Below, in pieces: positions 37,019-44,196 of a stretch of DNA of 48,834 nt. The position numbers and the translations under genes were made by a program. The DNA is taken from assembly GCA_944412445.1 (NCBI GenBank), contig CALYBJ010000018.1:1-48834 (forward strand), given 5' to 3'. Below the pieces are notes generated by a model. It saw only the letters and a program-made list of their open reading frames with translations. It made no database searches and was not told the origin of the DNA. Source of the stretch: an uncultured Clostridia bacterium (GTDB taxonomy: Bacteria > Bacillota > Clostridia > Oscillospirales > Acutalibacteraceae). Position 1 is the first letter of the stretch, and each line of letters starts with the position of its first letter.

Positions 37019-37764
37019 GGCTTTACCTCCTTTATAATCGTATGCTCCAAATAACTTTTATCCGGAAGAAAATCCGTTATTACGGTGGCTTTTTCCAAAG
37101 GCAGAACCGTTGCCGCCGATACCTTGGAAAACTTGCTGCTGTCCGCAAGAATATAGGTTAAATATGACTGCTCGGCAGCCTTTGTTTTAACTGCCGCCTC
37201 CTCGGTGTCGGGAGTCGTAAAGCCCTGCTGTTCCGATATTCCGTTAATGCCTAAAAATGCTTTTGTAAAATTGTATTTTTCAAGCTCTCTTAATGCTATG
37301 GTTCCTACTATCGCACCTGTTCCGTGCTTTAGTATTCCCCCTAAAACATAGGATTTAAACCCTGCGTCCATTAATTTTTTCGCACAGTCAATGCCGTTTG
37401 TTACAAACACCGCCTTGGATTCCTTTAAGCTGTCTATCATTTTGACGGTTGTTGTTCCCGCGTCGATAAATACCACGTCGTCATCGTTTATAAGCTTTGC
37501 CGCATAGCCGGCGATAAGCTCTTTTTCTTCCTGATGAAGCCTGCTTTTCGTACTAACATCCGGCTCGTCAACCTGGAAAACATTTTCCTTGAGCACCGCT
37601 CCGCCGTAAACCTTGCCGATTTTCCCCTGTTTGGCAAGAGCGTTTATATCTCTTCTGATTGTAGCTTCGGACGCCCCCGTAAGCTCGCACAGCCTTCCCA
37701 CGCTTGCCGATTTGTTCCGGGTAAGCTCCTTTAAAATCGCCGCAAACCTCATTTCCGCAAGCAT
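37015..37764 (-). CDS. fruR: DeoR-family transcriptional regulator of the fructose operon
   Basis: This 249-residue protein has a DeoR winged helix at the N-terminus (LCELTGASEATIRRDINALAKQGKIGKVYGG; key run ATIRRD, about 34-39) and a sugar-phosphate sensor domain with the VFIDAGTTT motif (about 97-105). By family knowledge the fructose-operon members respond to fructose 1-phosphate. It is the first gene of the fru operon and overlaps fruK, so it is likely autoregulated. Phased TGATTG repeats around the promoter just upstream are its probable binding sites. Confidence 0.9.
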   Translation of the reverse strand: MLAEMRFAAILKELTRNKSASVGRLCELTGASEATIRRDINALAKQGKIGKVYGGAVLKENVFQVDEPDVSTKSRLHQEEKELIAGYAAKLINDDDVVFIDAGTTTVKMIDSLKESKAVFVTNGIDCAKKLMDAGFKSYVLGGILKHGTGAIVGTIALRELEKYNFTKAFLGINGISEQQGFTTPDTEEAAVKTKAAEQSYLTYILADSSKFSKVSAATVLPLEKATVITDFLPDKSYLEHTIIKEVKP

Positions 37765-37807
37765 TTGTTGTCCCTCCCTTCAAAAAAACTGTAAATCTCA
37801 AATTTTT

Positions 37808-37885
37808 TGATTGCAAATGATTGAGATTGCTTTTTACAATCACAATATATCACAGCTAACAATCAAAGTCAATCATATTCAATCA
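37808..37885 (-). promoter_or_regulatory. fru operon promoter with phased TGATTG operator repeats
   Basis: On the minus strand TTGACT (37872-37867) and TATATT (37849-37844) are spaced by 17 bp. Around it, CAATCA (minus-strand TGATTG) occurs at 37838, 37860, 37870 and 37880; the last three are exactly 10 bp apart. TGATTG on the plus strand occurs at 37808 and 37818, again 10 bp apart and in inverted orientation. The array covers the -35 box and both flanks, as expected of cooperative binding by the adjacent DeoR repressor. Confidence 0.75.
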
Positions 37886-38013
37886 AAATCTTGCATAAAC
37901 ATTTTTCCATTTCTTATTGCACTTTGCACAAATGCAATAAAATTTTTATAAATTTTTGTATATTATTTTAAGTATTTATTTTTATATCTTTTGTTTTATC
38001 TTTATTAATATTC

Positions 38014-38049
38014 AAAAAAAAGACGGAAGACACGAAAGTCTTCCGCCTT
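38014..38049 (-). terminator. Terminator of the alpha-mannosidase gene
   Basis: On the minus strand GGCGGAAGAC pairs with GTCTTCCGTC, followed by eight T (plus-strand A-run at 38014-38021). The hairpin starts 13 bases after the mannosidase stop. The rest of 37886-38060 shows only A+T-rich DNA. Confidence 0.85.
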
Positions 38050-38060
38050 GACTGTTAAAT

Positions 38061-41027
38061 TCAAAGTGTAAGCAGTATGGTTTTTATTTCAAAGGGTGTA
38101 AAGCTTAATTCCTTTATTTTTGTTTCCCGGGGATTTTCTTCCGTAAGGTTTACCTCATAAGCCTTTTTATATTTGAAATTTACCTTTAAGGAGGTTTTTT
38201 CCGCCGTTCCCTGACTTTCGTAAAGCCTTATTACAACTCCCTCTCTGCCGTATGCCTTTTTAATCGTTTCAATTACAATATTTTCATTTGAAACGAAGGC
38301 AAGGCTTCCGGGAATATTTTTTCCCTTAAAGGGAATCAGAGGCTTGTTAAGGGCGTAGGCTCTTTTAAGTGTTTCAGCGCTCAGCTCTCCCTTGTGAGGA
38401 TACAACGCGTAGGTAAATTCATGCTTTCCTCTGTCGGCTGTTTTGTCCGGGTAGACGGGAGAACGCAGAAGATTAAGGGAAATAAGGGGCGACTTTACAC
38501 GGTAGCCGTATTTGCAGTCGCTCATTACCGACAAGCCCTTTCTGCCGTCGGAAACGTCCGTGTATTTATGGGCGCATATTTCAAACTGCGCCTTTTCGGC
38601 AGACGTTTCGTCCTTTGCGGAGCGTACGATGGTTCCCATTTGTATGTCGCATTTAACCTTGTCAAAAACAATATTGGGCATAAAATCGGCTCTCAGCATT
38701 TTAAAGGTTTCGTAAAAATCGCATTTTACCCCTATTTCCGCAACGTCCGAACCGGCTTTCAGCGTTATGTCCTCAATGATTTCCGTTTTGCCGTGAATAT
38801 AAATATTTCTTCTGGTGATTTTCTCTTTCGTTTTGATTATTTCAAAATTTGCCGCCTTTAAAACTTCTTTTTTCTTTTTATAATACTCCCGGTCAATATC
38901 CCAGGCGTTGTAAAATTTAAAGGGGTCCGAATAAAGGGTAAGCCTGTTTAAATAGGCACCGGAATACTCGTTTCCCTGATTGTCCGTAAGAGAAATAATT
39001 TCTCCGTCATTGTTGAATTTTAAAGTAAGTATGCCGTTGGAAATCATATTTCCCGAAGCGGTAAGGCTTATGTTTTCCTTGTATTTTTCCGGGGCTGCAA
39101 AGGAGTAAGGCTCGGCTGTAACCTTGCCGCCGGGAGTTATTTCCGTAACTTTAAAGGGCGAGGGATTATAAAAAATTTCCTTTTCTCCCTTTCCCGAAAG
39201 AAATCTCAGGATTTCTTCTCTTTTTCCTGCGATTTCGGAAAGTATCACTCTGTATCTCTCACGGCTTTCCGTATATACTCTGGTAACGGAGCTTCCGGGA
39301 ATAATGTCGTGGAACTGATATAAAAGAATCTCTTTCCACCAGCGGTCAATGTCTTCTTCCGGGTATTCGTATCCCTTTAAATACGCCGCGGCTCCCAGCG
39401 CTTCAATATTCTGAAGGGCGTATTCCCCAAGACGGTTAAAGCGTTTGTTCCTGCCTTGGGTGGTGTAGGTGCCCTGATGCTTTTCAAGATACAGCTCCCC
39501 GGTGTAAACAGGCAGCTGTTCTCTGTATTTGGACAGCTTATAAAAAAAGTCTGAAGCTTTTCCTCTTATCATTTTCGGGCTGTTTCTCAGTGAAGACTGT
39601 CTTTTAACAAACTCATTGTGAGCTTCTCCCGGACCGCCTCCGCCGTCTCCCACTCCGTATACCGCAAGAGCCGTTTTCGTAATATCCCTTTCCGGATAGT
39701 TTTTAACTATGTGCTTGGCGCAGGCAGGACTTCCGCAGCTGTTATAGGTTTCGTCGGGAGGCATATGAACAAGCACGGAGCTGCTGTCGATGCCCTGCCA
39801 AACAAAGGAGCGGTAAGGGAATTTATTATGCTCGTTCCAGCTCAGCTTTATGGTCATAAAATATGGAATACCCGATTTTATAAGTATCTGAGGCAGATTT
39901 CCGTTATATCCGAAAACATCCGGCAGCCAGCAGGTCTTTACATCTTCGCCGAATTCGTCTTTAAAAAACTTCTTGCCGTAATAAAGCTGCCTTATAAGGG
40001 CTTCGCCGCCGGAAAGGTTTGTGTCTGCTTCTACCCACATTCCTCCCTGAAGCTCAATAAAGCCGTTTTTAACCTGCTTTTTGATTTCCTCGAACAAATC
40101 GGGATAAGTGTTTTTTATCTGCTGAAACTGCCAGGGCTGACTTGCTCCGTAAACATAGCCCGGATATTTTTTTATGTTGTTAAGCTGGTTTACAAAGGTT
40201 CTTACGCTTTTTCTTTTTGTTTCCCTTACGGGCCACAGCCATGCCAGATCAAGATGACTGTGTCCCACAGCCGTAATCTCAAAATCCTCCGAGGGCTTTC
40301 CCTCTAAAACGGGCAAAAGAGCTTCCCGTGCTTTTTCGGCAAGATTTTTTTCAAAGTATTTAAAGGCGCGGTCAAGGGCATTTTTCAAAAAGCTTTTTTC
40401 TTCGTTTTCTTCCGTTACGGAAAGCAGCACCGCCACGGTAAGATAGTCGTAGTAAAAATCCTTAACAGTGTCGTTTACCGTGCAGACACGGGCGTATCTG
40501 AAAATTCCTCTGCCCATGGGAAGAGTCATAACCTGACCGTTAAAGCCGGCGTCGAGATGAATTTCAAAAGAGCCGTCATTTATAAAATCATTAAGCTCAA
40601 TAATTGTTTTTCCCTGGGCTGCCGAAAGAAAATCCGAAGGGTCGGCAATATGGGATATGGCGCAGACAGGGATATTTCCTTTGAAAACAAGGCCTTCGCC
40701 GCCGATGTTTATATTAAGCACAAGATGACTTTTAAGGTTTTGGGGCGGCACGGAGCCGATAATTTTAAACCAGGCGCAGTCGTAGACCTTGCCCCAGATT
40801 TCGCCTTTTCTGATTTTTTTGTATTCAAGACTGTATCTGTTTTCAGGGGAAACAGGCTCTTTGCTGTAAGAAAAATAAACCTCAGGCTCCGATATCCGGG
40901 TGTAAATTTTCTTTTTAATCTGAGTAAGCCTTTTAAGCTGCAAGGGTTCTTTCAGGATATTTAAAATCTGTACGCTTTCAAAAATTCCGCCGGGTTCTTC
41001 CTTGCAGGAGGGCTGTTTTTTTGCCAT
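38061..41027 (-). CDS. Alpha-mannosidase, glycoside hydrolase family 38
   Basis: This cytoplasmic (no signal peptide) 988-residue retaining alpha-mannosidase cleaves mannose from mannosides. The GH38 catalytic domain holds the zinc and substrate site VGHSHLDLAWLWPVRETKRK (His256, His258, Asp260), the nucleophile Asp370 in CWLPDVFGYNGNLPQI, and WVEADTNLSGGEAL (331-344). A middle helical domain and a large C-terminal beta region follow, as in bacterial MngB/Ams1-like enzymes. GGGAG is 10 bases from ATG 41027. It is transcribed divergently from a GPH sugar symporter, which suggests the two act together on an imported mannoside. Confidence 0.93.
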   Translation of the reverse strand: MAKKQPSCKEEPGGIFESVQILNILKEPLQLKRLTQIKKKIYTRISEPEVYFSYSKEPVSPENRYSLEYKKIRKGEIWGKVYDCAWFKIIGSVPPQNLKSHLVLNINIGGEGLVFKGNIPVCAISHIADPSDFLSAAQGKTIIELNDFINDGSFEIHLDAGFNGQVMTLPMGRGIFRYARVCTVNDTVKDFYYDYLTVAVLLSVTEENEEKSFLKNALDRAFKYFEKNLAEKAREALLPVLEGKPSEDFEITAVGHSHLDLAWLWPVRETKRKSVRTFVNQLNNIKKYPGYVYGASQPWQFQQIKNTYPDLFEEIKKQVKNGFIELQGGMWVEADTNLSGGEALIRQLYYGKKFFKDEFGEDVKTCWLPDVFGYNGNLPQILIKSGIPYFMTIKLSWNEHNKFPYRSFVWQGIDSSSVLVHMPPDETYNSCGSPACAKHIVKNYPERDITKTALAVYGVGDGGGGPGEAHNEFVKRQSSLRNSPKMIRGKASDFFYKLSKYREQLPVYTGELYLEKHQGTYTTQGRNKRFNRLGEYALQNIEALGAAAYLKGYEYPEEDIDRWWKEILLYQFHDIIPGSSVTRVYTESRERYRVILSEIAGKREEILRFLSGKGEKEIFYNPSPFKVTEITPGGKVTAEPYSFAAPEKYKENISLTASGNMISNGILTLKFNNDGEIISLTDNQGNEYSGAYLNRLTLYSDPFKFYNAWDIDREYYKKKKEVLKAANFEIIKTKEKITRRNIYIHGKTEIIEDITLKAGSDVAEIGVKCDFYETFKMLRADFMPNIVFDKVKCDIQMGTIVRSAKDETSAEKAQFEICAHKYTDVSDGRKGLSVMSDCKYGYRVKSPLISLNLLRSPVYPDKTADRGKHEFTYALYPHKGELSAETLKRAYALNKPLIPFKGKNIPGSLAFVSNENIVIETIKKAYGREGVVIRLYESQGTAEKTSLKVNFKYKKAYEVNLTEENPRETKIKELSFTPFEIKTILLTL

Positions 41028-41058
41028 TTTAACATATCTCCCTTCTCCTTTTTAGTCA

Positions 41059-41087
41059 ATCATACAATAATCCTGTTTTTATTGCAA
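41059..41087 (-). promoter_or_regulatory. Promoter of the alpha-mannosidase gene
   Basis: On the minus strand TTGCAA (41087-41082) and TATGAT (41064-41059) are separated by 17 bp. Its -35 box lies only four bases from that of the divergent transporter promoter. Confidence 0.65.
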
Positions 41088-41091
41088 CTCA

Positions 41092-41120
41092 TTGACATAA
41101 AAAAATATATATGATATTAT
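41092..41120 (+). promoter_or_regulatory. Promoter of the GPH transporter gene
   Basis: TTGACA (41092-41097), a 17-bp spacer and TATTAT (41115-41120). It faces away from the mannosidase promoter, so one regulator bound between them could control both genes. Confidence 0.65.
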
Positions 41121-41173
41121 AATTTTGTTAAAATCATACAATTTATTTTATAAATTTAAGGGAGGTCTGCTTT

Positions 41174-42715
41174 TTGAATACCATTAAAAAAATACTTACC
41201 TGGTCATTTCCCGCAGCCGAGAAAGATATGGGCGATTTTTCTAAAAAAGAACGGAATATCTTTTCCCTGGGAATGTTCGGTCAGAATCTTATTTACGCCA
41301 TGGTAAACACTTATCTCAGCGTATTTTACTCAACGGTAATTTTTGTGCCTGCGGCGGCGCTTCTTACCATAACCGTTATCTCAAGAGTATGGGACGCATT
41401 GAACGATCTTCTTATGGGCACGGTTGTTGACAAAACAAACACCCGCTGGGGCAAATGCAGGCCGTATCTTAAATATGTTCCTGTTCCCGTGGCGGTTTTT
41501 ACTGTGCTTATGTTTATTCCCGTTAAAAGTCTTTCGGATATTCCGAAAATCTGCTTTGTTATTTTTACCTGGCTGGGCTGGGAGTTTTTATACACTCTCG
41601 GAGACATTCCTCTCTGGGGCATGACGTCGCTTATGACACCCGACGCAGAAAAAAGAACGAATCTTGTTTCCTGCGCCAGAATTATCGGCGGCTTGTCGGC
41701 GGTTATTACCGTAGCTTTCGAGCCTCTTGTAAATGTGTTCGCATCGAAGGATATCGGCTGGTTCAGCGGCGCTTCCGAAAAAATAGGCTATTCATATTAC
41801 TCATATCAGCAGGGCTATTTCTTCGCCGCTCTGATTATTGCCGTTATAGGAGGTATTCTTTTTAAGCTGCCCTTTATTTACTCAAGGGAAAGAGTTAAGC
41901 CTGTTGTTGAAAAAAATGAGATTTCCTTTGCCGACAGCTTAAAGCTTATGTTTAAAAATAACTGTTACATAAGGACTATGCTCGTTAACATTTTAGGCTG
42001 CACAAGAGGTCTTTTAATGAGCGCCGGAATATATTTCTGTATGTGGGTTTTGGCAGACGGCGGCAACTATACACTTTGGCTTATACTTCTGGGAGGACCT
42101 TTCCTTGCGGGTACTTATATAGCAATGGTTTCAAGCAATTTCTGCGGCAGGAAATTCGGAAAAATCAAAACTCTTAAATTCGTGTCATATTTCTGCGCCG
42201 TGCCCTACTGCGCCATATTCTTTATAGTTTACTTTATGGGCACGGAAAATCCGTTTTCCATTGCTTTGGTTGCAATTTGCCTTTTCCTTGCGGGCTTTTC
42301 AAACGGCTTCCCGTCGGTTTACGGCACAACAATGATTGAGGACAGCGTAGATTATATGGAGTGGAAAACGGGAGCCAGATATGACGGAGTTTATTTAAGC
42401 GGACTGAATTTCAGCTCCAAGCTTACAAACGCCATAACGCTGGGCATTACATACGCTGTATTCTGGATAGTCAATTACAGCGTCCGGATAGAAGAATTGC
42501 AGAACGCTATTTCCGCAGGGAAGGAAACGCTTAATTTCGCCATGGAATATCCCGATATTACAATAGCTCTTACGGTGCTTATTTCATTTATTCCTGCGGC
42601 AGGCTGTATTCTTCAGGCTTTGCCTCTTCACGGCTACAAGCTTGACGAAAAGATGCACGGAAAAATATTGGAGGAGCTTAAAGAGCGCAGAGCAAAGGCT
42701 CACACGGAAAAGTAA
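41174..42715 (+). CDS. GPH-family (MelB-like) sugar:cation symporter
   Basis: This 513-residue membrane protein has about twelve hydrophobic helices. Family motifs are VWDALNDLLMGTVVDKTNTRWGKCRPYL (key runs DALNDLLMG and RWGKCRPYL) after helix 2 and the matching central loop EDSVDYMEWKTGARYDGVYLS (key EWKTGARYDG). These are typical of melibiose/glycoside symporters. The start is TTG 41174, with GGGAGG 8 bases upstream; no ATG fits. The substrate is probably a mannoside, inferred from the divergent GH38 gene. The last 192 bases are duplicated at 43947-44138. Confidence 0.9.
   Translation: MNTIKKILTWSFPAAEKDMGDFSKKERNIFSLGMFGQNLIYAMVNTYLSVFYSTVIFVPAAALLTITVISRVWDALNDLLMGTVVDKTNTRWGKCRPYLKYVPVPVAVFTVLMFIPVKSLSDIPKICFVIFTWLGWEFLYTLGDIPLWGMTSLMTPDAEKRTNLVSCARIIGGLSAVITVAFEPLVNVFASKDIGWFSGASEKIGYSYYSYQQGYFFAALIIAVIGGILFKLPFIYSRERVKPVVEKNEISFADSLKLMFKNNCYIRTMLVNILGCTRGLLMSAGIYFCMWVLADGGNYTLWLILLGGPFLAGTYIAMVSSNFCGRKFGKIKTLKFVSYFCAVPYCAIFFIVYFMGTENPFSIALVAICLFLAGFSNGFPSVYGTTMIEDSVDYMEWKTGARYDGVYLSGLNFSSKLTNAITLGITYAVFWIVNYSVRIEELQNAISAGKETLNFAMEYPDITIALTVLISFIPAAGCILQALPLHGYKLDEKMHGKILEELKERRAKAHTEK
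42521..42712 (+). repeat. Duplicated segment, copy 1 (3' end of the transporter gene)
   Basis: This is the intact copy inside the transporter gene. It matches 43947-44138 with about 8 differences in 192 bases (about 96% identity by eye). Several differences fall on third codon positions. Confidence 0.9.
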
Positions 42716-42723
42716 AAAACATT

Positions 42724-42760
42724 AAACGGAGCTGTCTTAGTGCGACAGCCCCGTTTTCTT
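42724..42760 (+). terminator. Terminator of the GPH transporter gene
   Basis: AACGG-A-GCTGTC (42725-42736) pairs with GACAGC-C-CCGTT (42744-42755) and runs into TTTCTTC. The rest of the gap to 42842 shows no feature. Confidence 0.7.
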
Positions 42761-42842
42761 CGGTGCAGGAGTCAGCAAAGTTTTTAATATTCTGCTGCAT
42801 GTTATTTTATTTGCAGTAATCTGTCTTTTAAATTAATAATAT

Positions 42843-43112
42843 TTACCAGCTTTCCAATCTATATACCGGACCCAAACATGAATCGCATATATATGCAGTA
42901 TAAACATATTCGGATGTTTTCTTGCATTTGCTTAAGGGAATACCGTTGCTTTCCATGATTCCTGCGGGTCCGGATATGGTAGTAGTTGCTGTTCCCCCGC
43001 ATTTTGCACATATAATTGTCTCCGTGTCATTTTGCGTATCACCGGAACAGCCTGTGAAAATTACAGATAAGCACATCAGAAACAGAATTACAAAAATTAT
43101 TTTATATTTCAT
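42843..43112 (-). CDS. Small lipoprotein with two CxxC motifs
   Basis: This 89-residue protein has a lipoprotein signal peptide with lipobox IFTG-C (Cys near 22), followed by a short domain with CAKCGG (about 36-41) and CDSC (about 77-80), which could bind a metal as a zinc ribbon. The function is unknown. AAAGGAAC lies upstream of ATG 43112. An in-frame TTG at 43136 was rejected because it precedes that site. The start overlaps the end of the DUF2500 gene by 11 bases, so the two are co-transcribed. Confidence 0.65.
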   Translation of the reverse strand: MKYKIIFVILFLMCLSVIFTGCSGDTQNDTETIICAKCGGTATTTISGPAGIMESNGIPLSKCKKTSEYVYTAYICDSCLGPVYRLESW

Positions 43113-43485
43113 CTGTCTTGTTCCTTTCAAAATCAATGAACCTTTTTCCTTGATATTTTAATGTGCCGCAGTCTCCCACAACCATAACGGCATATATATC
43201 GGCATCTTTAACAGCAAACTCCAGTCTGCCGCCGTCCGTCAGTTCAAAAACAACGGAATTAACTAAAATGTTTGGAGACGCAGGATGAGCCTTTGTGCTT
43301 TTTGAAATTATTTTTGCGTTAAGTGCTTCGCTTTCAGTTCCATATTCATAACTGCCGTAAACATTTGCATTTATTTGATTGCCAAATTTTATGCCTATGG
43401 GTATGGCAACAGCAATAACAACAACTATACCGATAAAAAACATCGGTAAAAATACATCGCTGTCAAATAAATCATTAATAGACAT
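43102..43485 (-). CDS. DUF2500 family membrane protein
   Basis: This 127-residue protein has an N-terminal membrane helix (about 10-32, FLPMFFIGIVVVIAVAIPIG) and a small beta domain (about 55-120) with the family-type pattern AKIISKSTKAH...VVFELTDGGRLEFAV...GDCGTLKYQGKRFIDF. DUF2500 proteins are uncharacterised. The start at 43485 was chosen because AAAAAGGAGG lies just upstream; a longer frame to 43554 crosses the upstream terminator. A promoter-to-terminator RNA element lies immediately upstream (43541-43787). Confidence 0.72.
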   Translation of the reverse strand: MSINDLFDSDVFLPMFFIGIVVVIAVAIPIGIKFGNQINANVYGSYEYGTESEALNAKIISKSTKAHPASPNILVNSVVFELTDGGRLEFAVKDADIYAVMVVGDCGTLKYQGKRFIDFERNKTDEI

Positions 43486-43540
43486 AAAATATTCCTCCTT
43501 TTTCAGATTTCGAGCATAACAGTTTTTATTCCGCAAATAA

Positions 43541-43570
43541 AAAAGTGTGAGCAACCGAAGCTACCCACAC
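43541..43570 (-). terminator. Minus-strand terminator ahead of the DUF2500 gene
   Basis: In the minus direction GTGTGGGTAGC, a TTCG loop and GTTGCTCACAC form a hairpin through several G-U pairs, followed by TTTTTTATT. On the plus strand the same bases give A-C mismatches, so the signal is strand-specific. It ends about 55 bases before the DUF2500 start. Confidence 0.75.
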
Positions 43571-43757
43571 CGAAAAACGCAAACTCCGATTGCTGCTACA
43601 CAAAACCTGATAAAAGGGATATAACATCCTTATATGCGACTGGTTGAAATTTGCATTTTTACCAAATAAAAAAAGCCGCAAATGAAAAAGGATGCAGTAT
43701 TTCTAAAAAACAAATAATGTCTTTCCCATTTTATTATTCAGTTTTGTGTAGCAATAT
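43541..43757 (-). ncRNA. Candidate structured RNA or leader of about 210 nt
   Basis: A promoter (43759-43787) would start an RNA near 43752, exactly at the first base of a long stem. GCTACACAAAAC at the 5' end (43752-43741) is perfectly complementary to 43606-43595, extended on both sides with small bulges. Nested inside are TAAAATGGGA / TCCCTTTTA (43733-43724 / 43619-43611), GCATCCTT / AAGGATGT and ATTTGC / GCAAAT. A terminator ends it at 43541. No protein frame fits. It is either a stand-alone small RNA (the end-to-end stem with an internal bubble recalls 6S RNA) or a regulatory leader of the DUF2500 gene 55 bases on. The class is not recognised. Confidence 0.55.
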
Positions 43758-43758
43758 T

Positions 43759-43787
43759 AGTATATCATATATATAATTTTTTTGCAA
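43759..43787 (-). promoter_or_regulatory. Promoter of the structured RNA / DUF2500 unit
   Basis: On the minus strand TTGCAA (43787-43782), a 17-bp spacer and TATACT (43764-43759). Confidence 0.65.
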
Positions 43788-43888
43788 TACTTTCTTGATG
43801 ATATAAAGGACAAACTATTTAATACTGCATTAAATGATTAAAATACACAAAAAATCATTGAAGAAAAGGTTATTTGTTTAGAAATGAC

Positions 43889-43917
43889 TTGTATTTGAAA
43901 AATCGAGTGTTTATAAT
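43889..43917 (+). promoter_or_regulatory. Promoter reading into the transporter gene fragment
   Basis: TTGTAT (43889-43894), a 17-bp spacer and a perfect TATAAT (43912-43917). An 11-base inverted repeat, GAGTGTTTATA (43905-43915) and TATGAACACTC (43928-43938), overlaps the -10 box and could be an operator or a 5' hairpin. Confidence 0.6.
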
Positions 43918-43928
43918 GTATTTCAGCT

Positions 43929-44144
43929 ATGAACACTCAATATTGTAAGGAAACGCTTAATTTCGCCATGGAATATCCCGATATTACAATAGCTCTTACG
44001 GTGCTTATTTCGTTTATTCCTGCGGCAGGCTGTATTCTTCAGGCTTTGCCTCTTCACGGCTATAAGCTTGACGAAAAAATGCACGGAAAAATATTGGAGG
44101 AGCTTAAAGAGCGCAGAGCCGAGGCTCATGCGGAAAACAAATAA
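43929..44144 (+). pseudogene. 3' fragment of a second GPH transporter gene
   Basis: A 71-residue frame repeats the last ~64 residues of the transporter at 41174-42715 almost exactly (KETLNFAMEYPDITIALTVL and onward), with only a few substitutions near the end (KAH to EAH, T to A, EK to ENK). The rest of that protein is missing: the first ~450 codons are replaced by unrelated DNA, so no transport function is possible. Homology begins at 43947. Six leading codons (MNTQYC) come from the flanking DNA and follow a good promoter but no clear ribosome binding site. The silent substitutions suggest the fragment comes from a gene that was once functional. Confidence 0.88.
43947..44138 (+). repeat. Duplicated segment, copy 2
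   Basis: About 96% identical to 42521-42712 in the same orientation, 1,426 bp apart. Homology stops near the stop codon; the terminator that follows copy 1 is replaced by a different one (44151-44189). Confidence 0.9.
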
Positions 44145-44150
44145 AATATG

Positions 44151-44189
44151 AAAAAAATCTCTCTGACGGAATAATTCATCAGGGAGATT
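44151..44189. terminator. Terminator between transporter fragment and flavodoxin gene
   Basis: AATCTCTCTGA (44156-44166) pairs with TCAGGGAGATT (44179-44189). On the minus strand it is followed by a seven-T run, so it mainly serves the flavodoxin gene. On the plus strand TTTAAATTT follows, giving a weaker signal. Confidence 0.75.
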
Positions 44190-44196
44190 TTAAATT

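Noticed and set aside
37765..38060. Catabolite-responsive element near the fructose promoter
   Set aside because: HPr Ser46 suggests CcpA control, but no sequence close to the usual cre consensus was found in the gap.
38394..38861. Open frame of 155 codons on the plus strand
   Set aside because: Antisense to the mannosidase gene, with the composition expected of a mirror frame.
39618..40307. Open frame of 229 codons on the plus strand
   Set aside because: It lies wholly antisense to the GH38 alpha-mannosidase gene, has no ribosome binding site and no family features. The mannosidase frame carries all catalytic motifs.
43589..43757. MITE or insertion-sequence ends formed by the GCTACACAAAAC inverted repeat
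   Set aside because: No target-site duplication or second copy is visible. The match to a promoter and terminator makes an RNA stem a better explanation.
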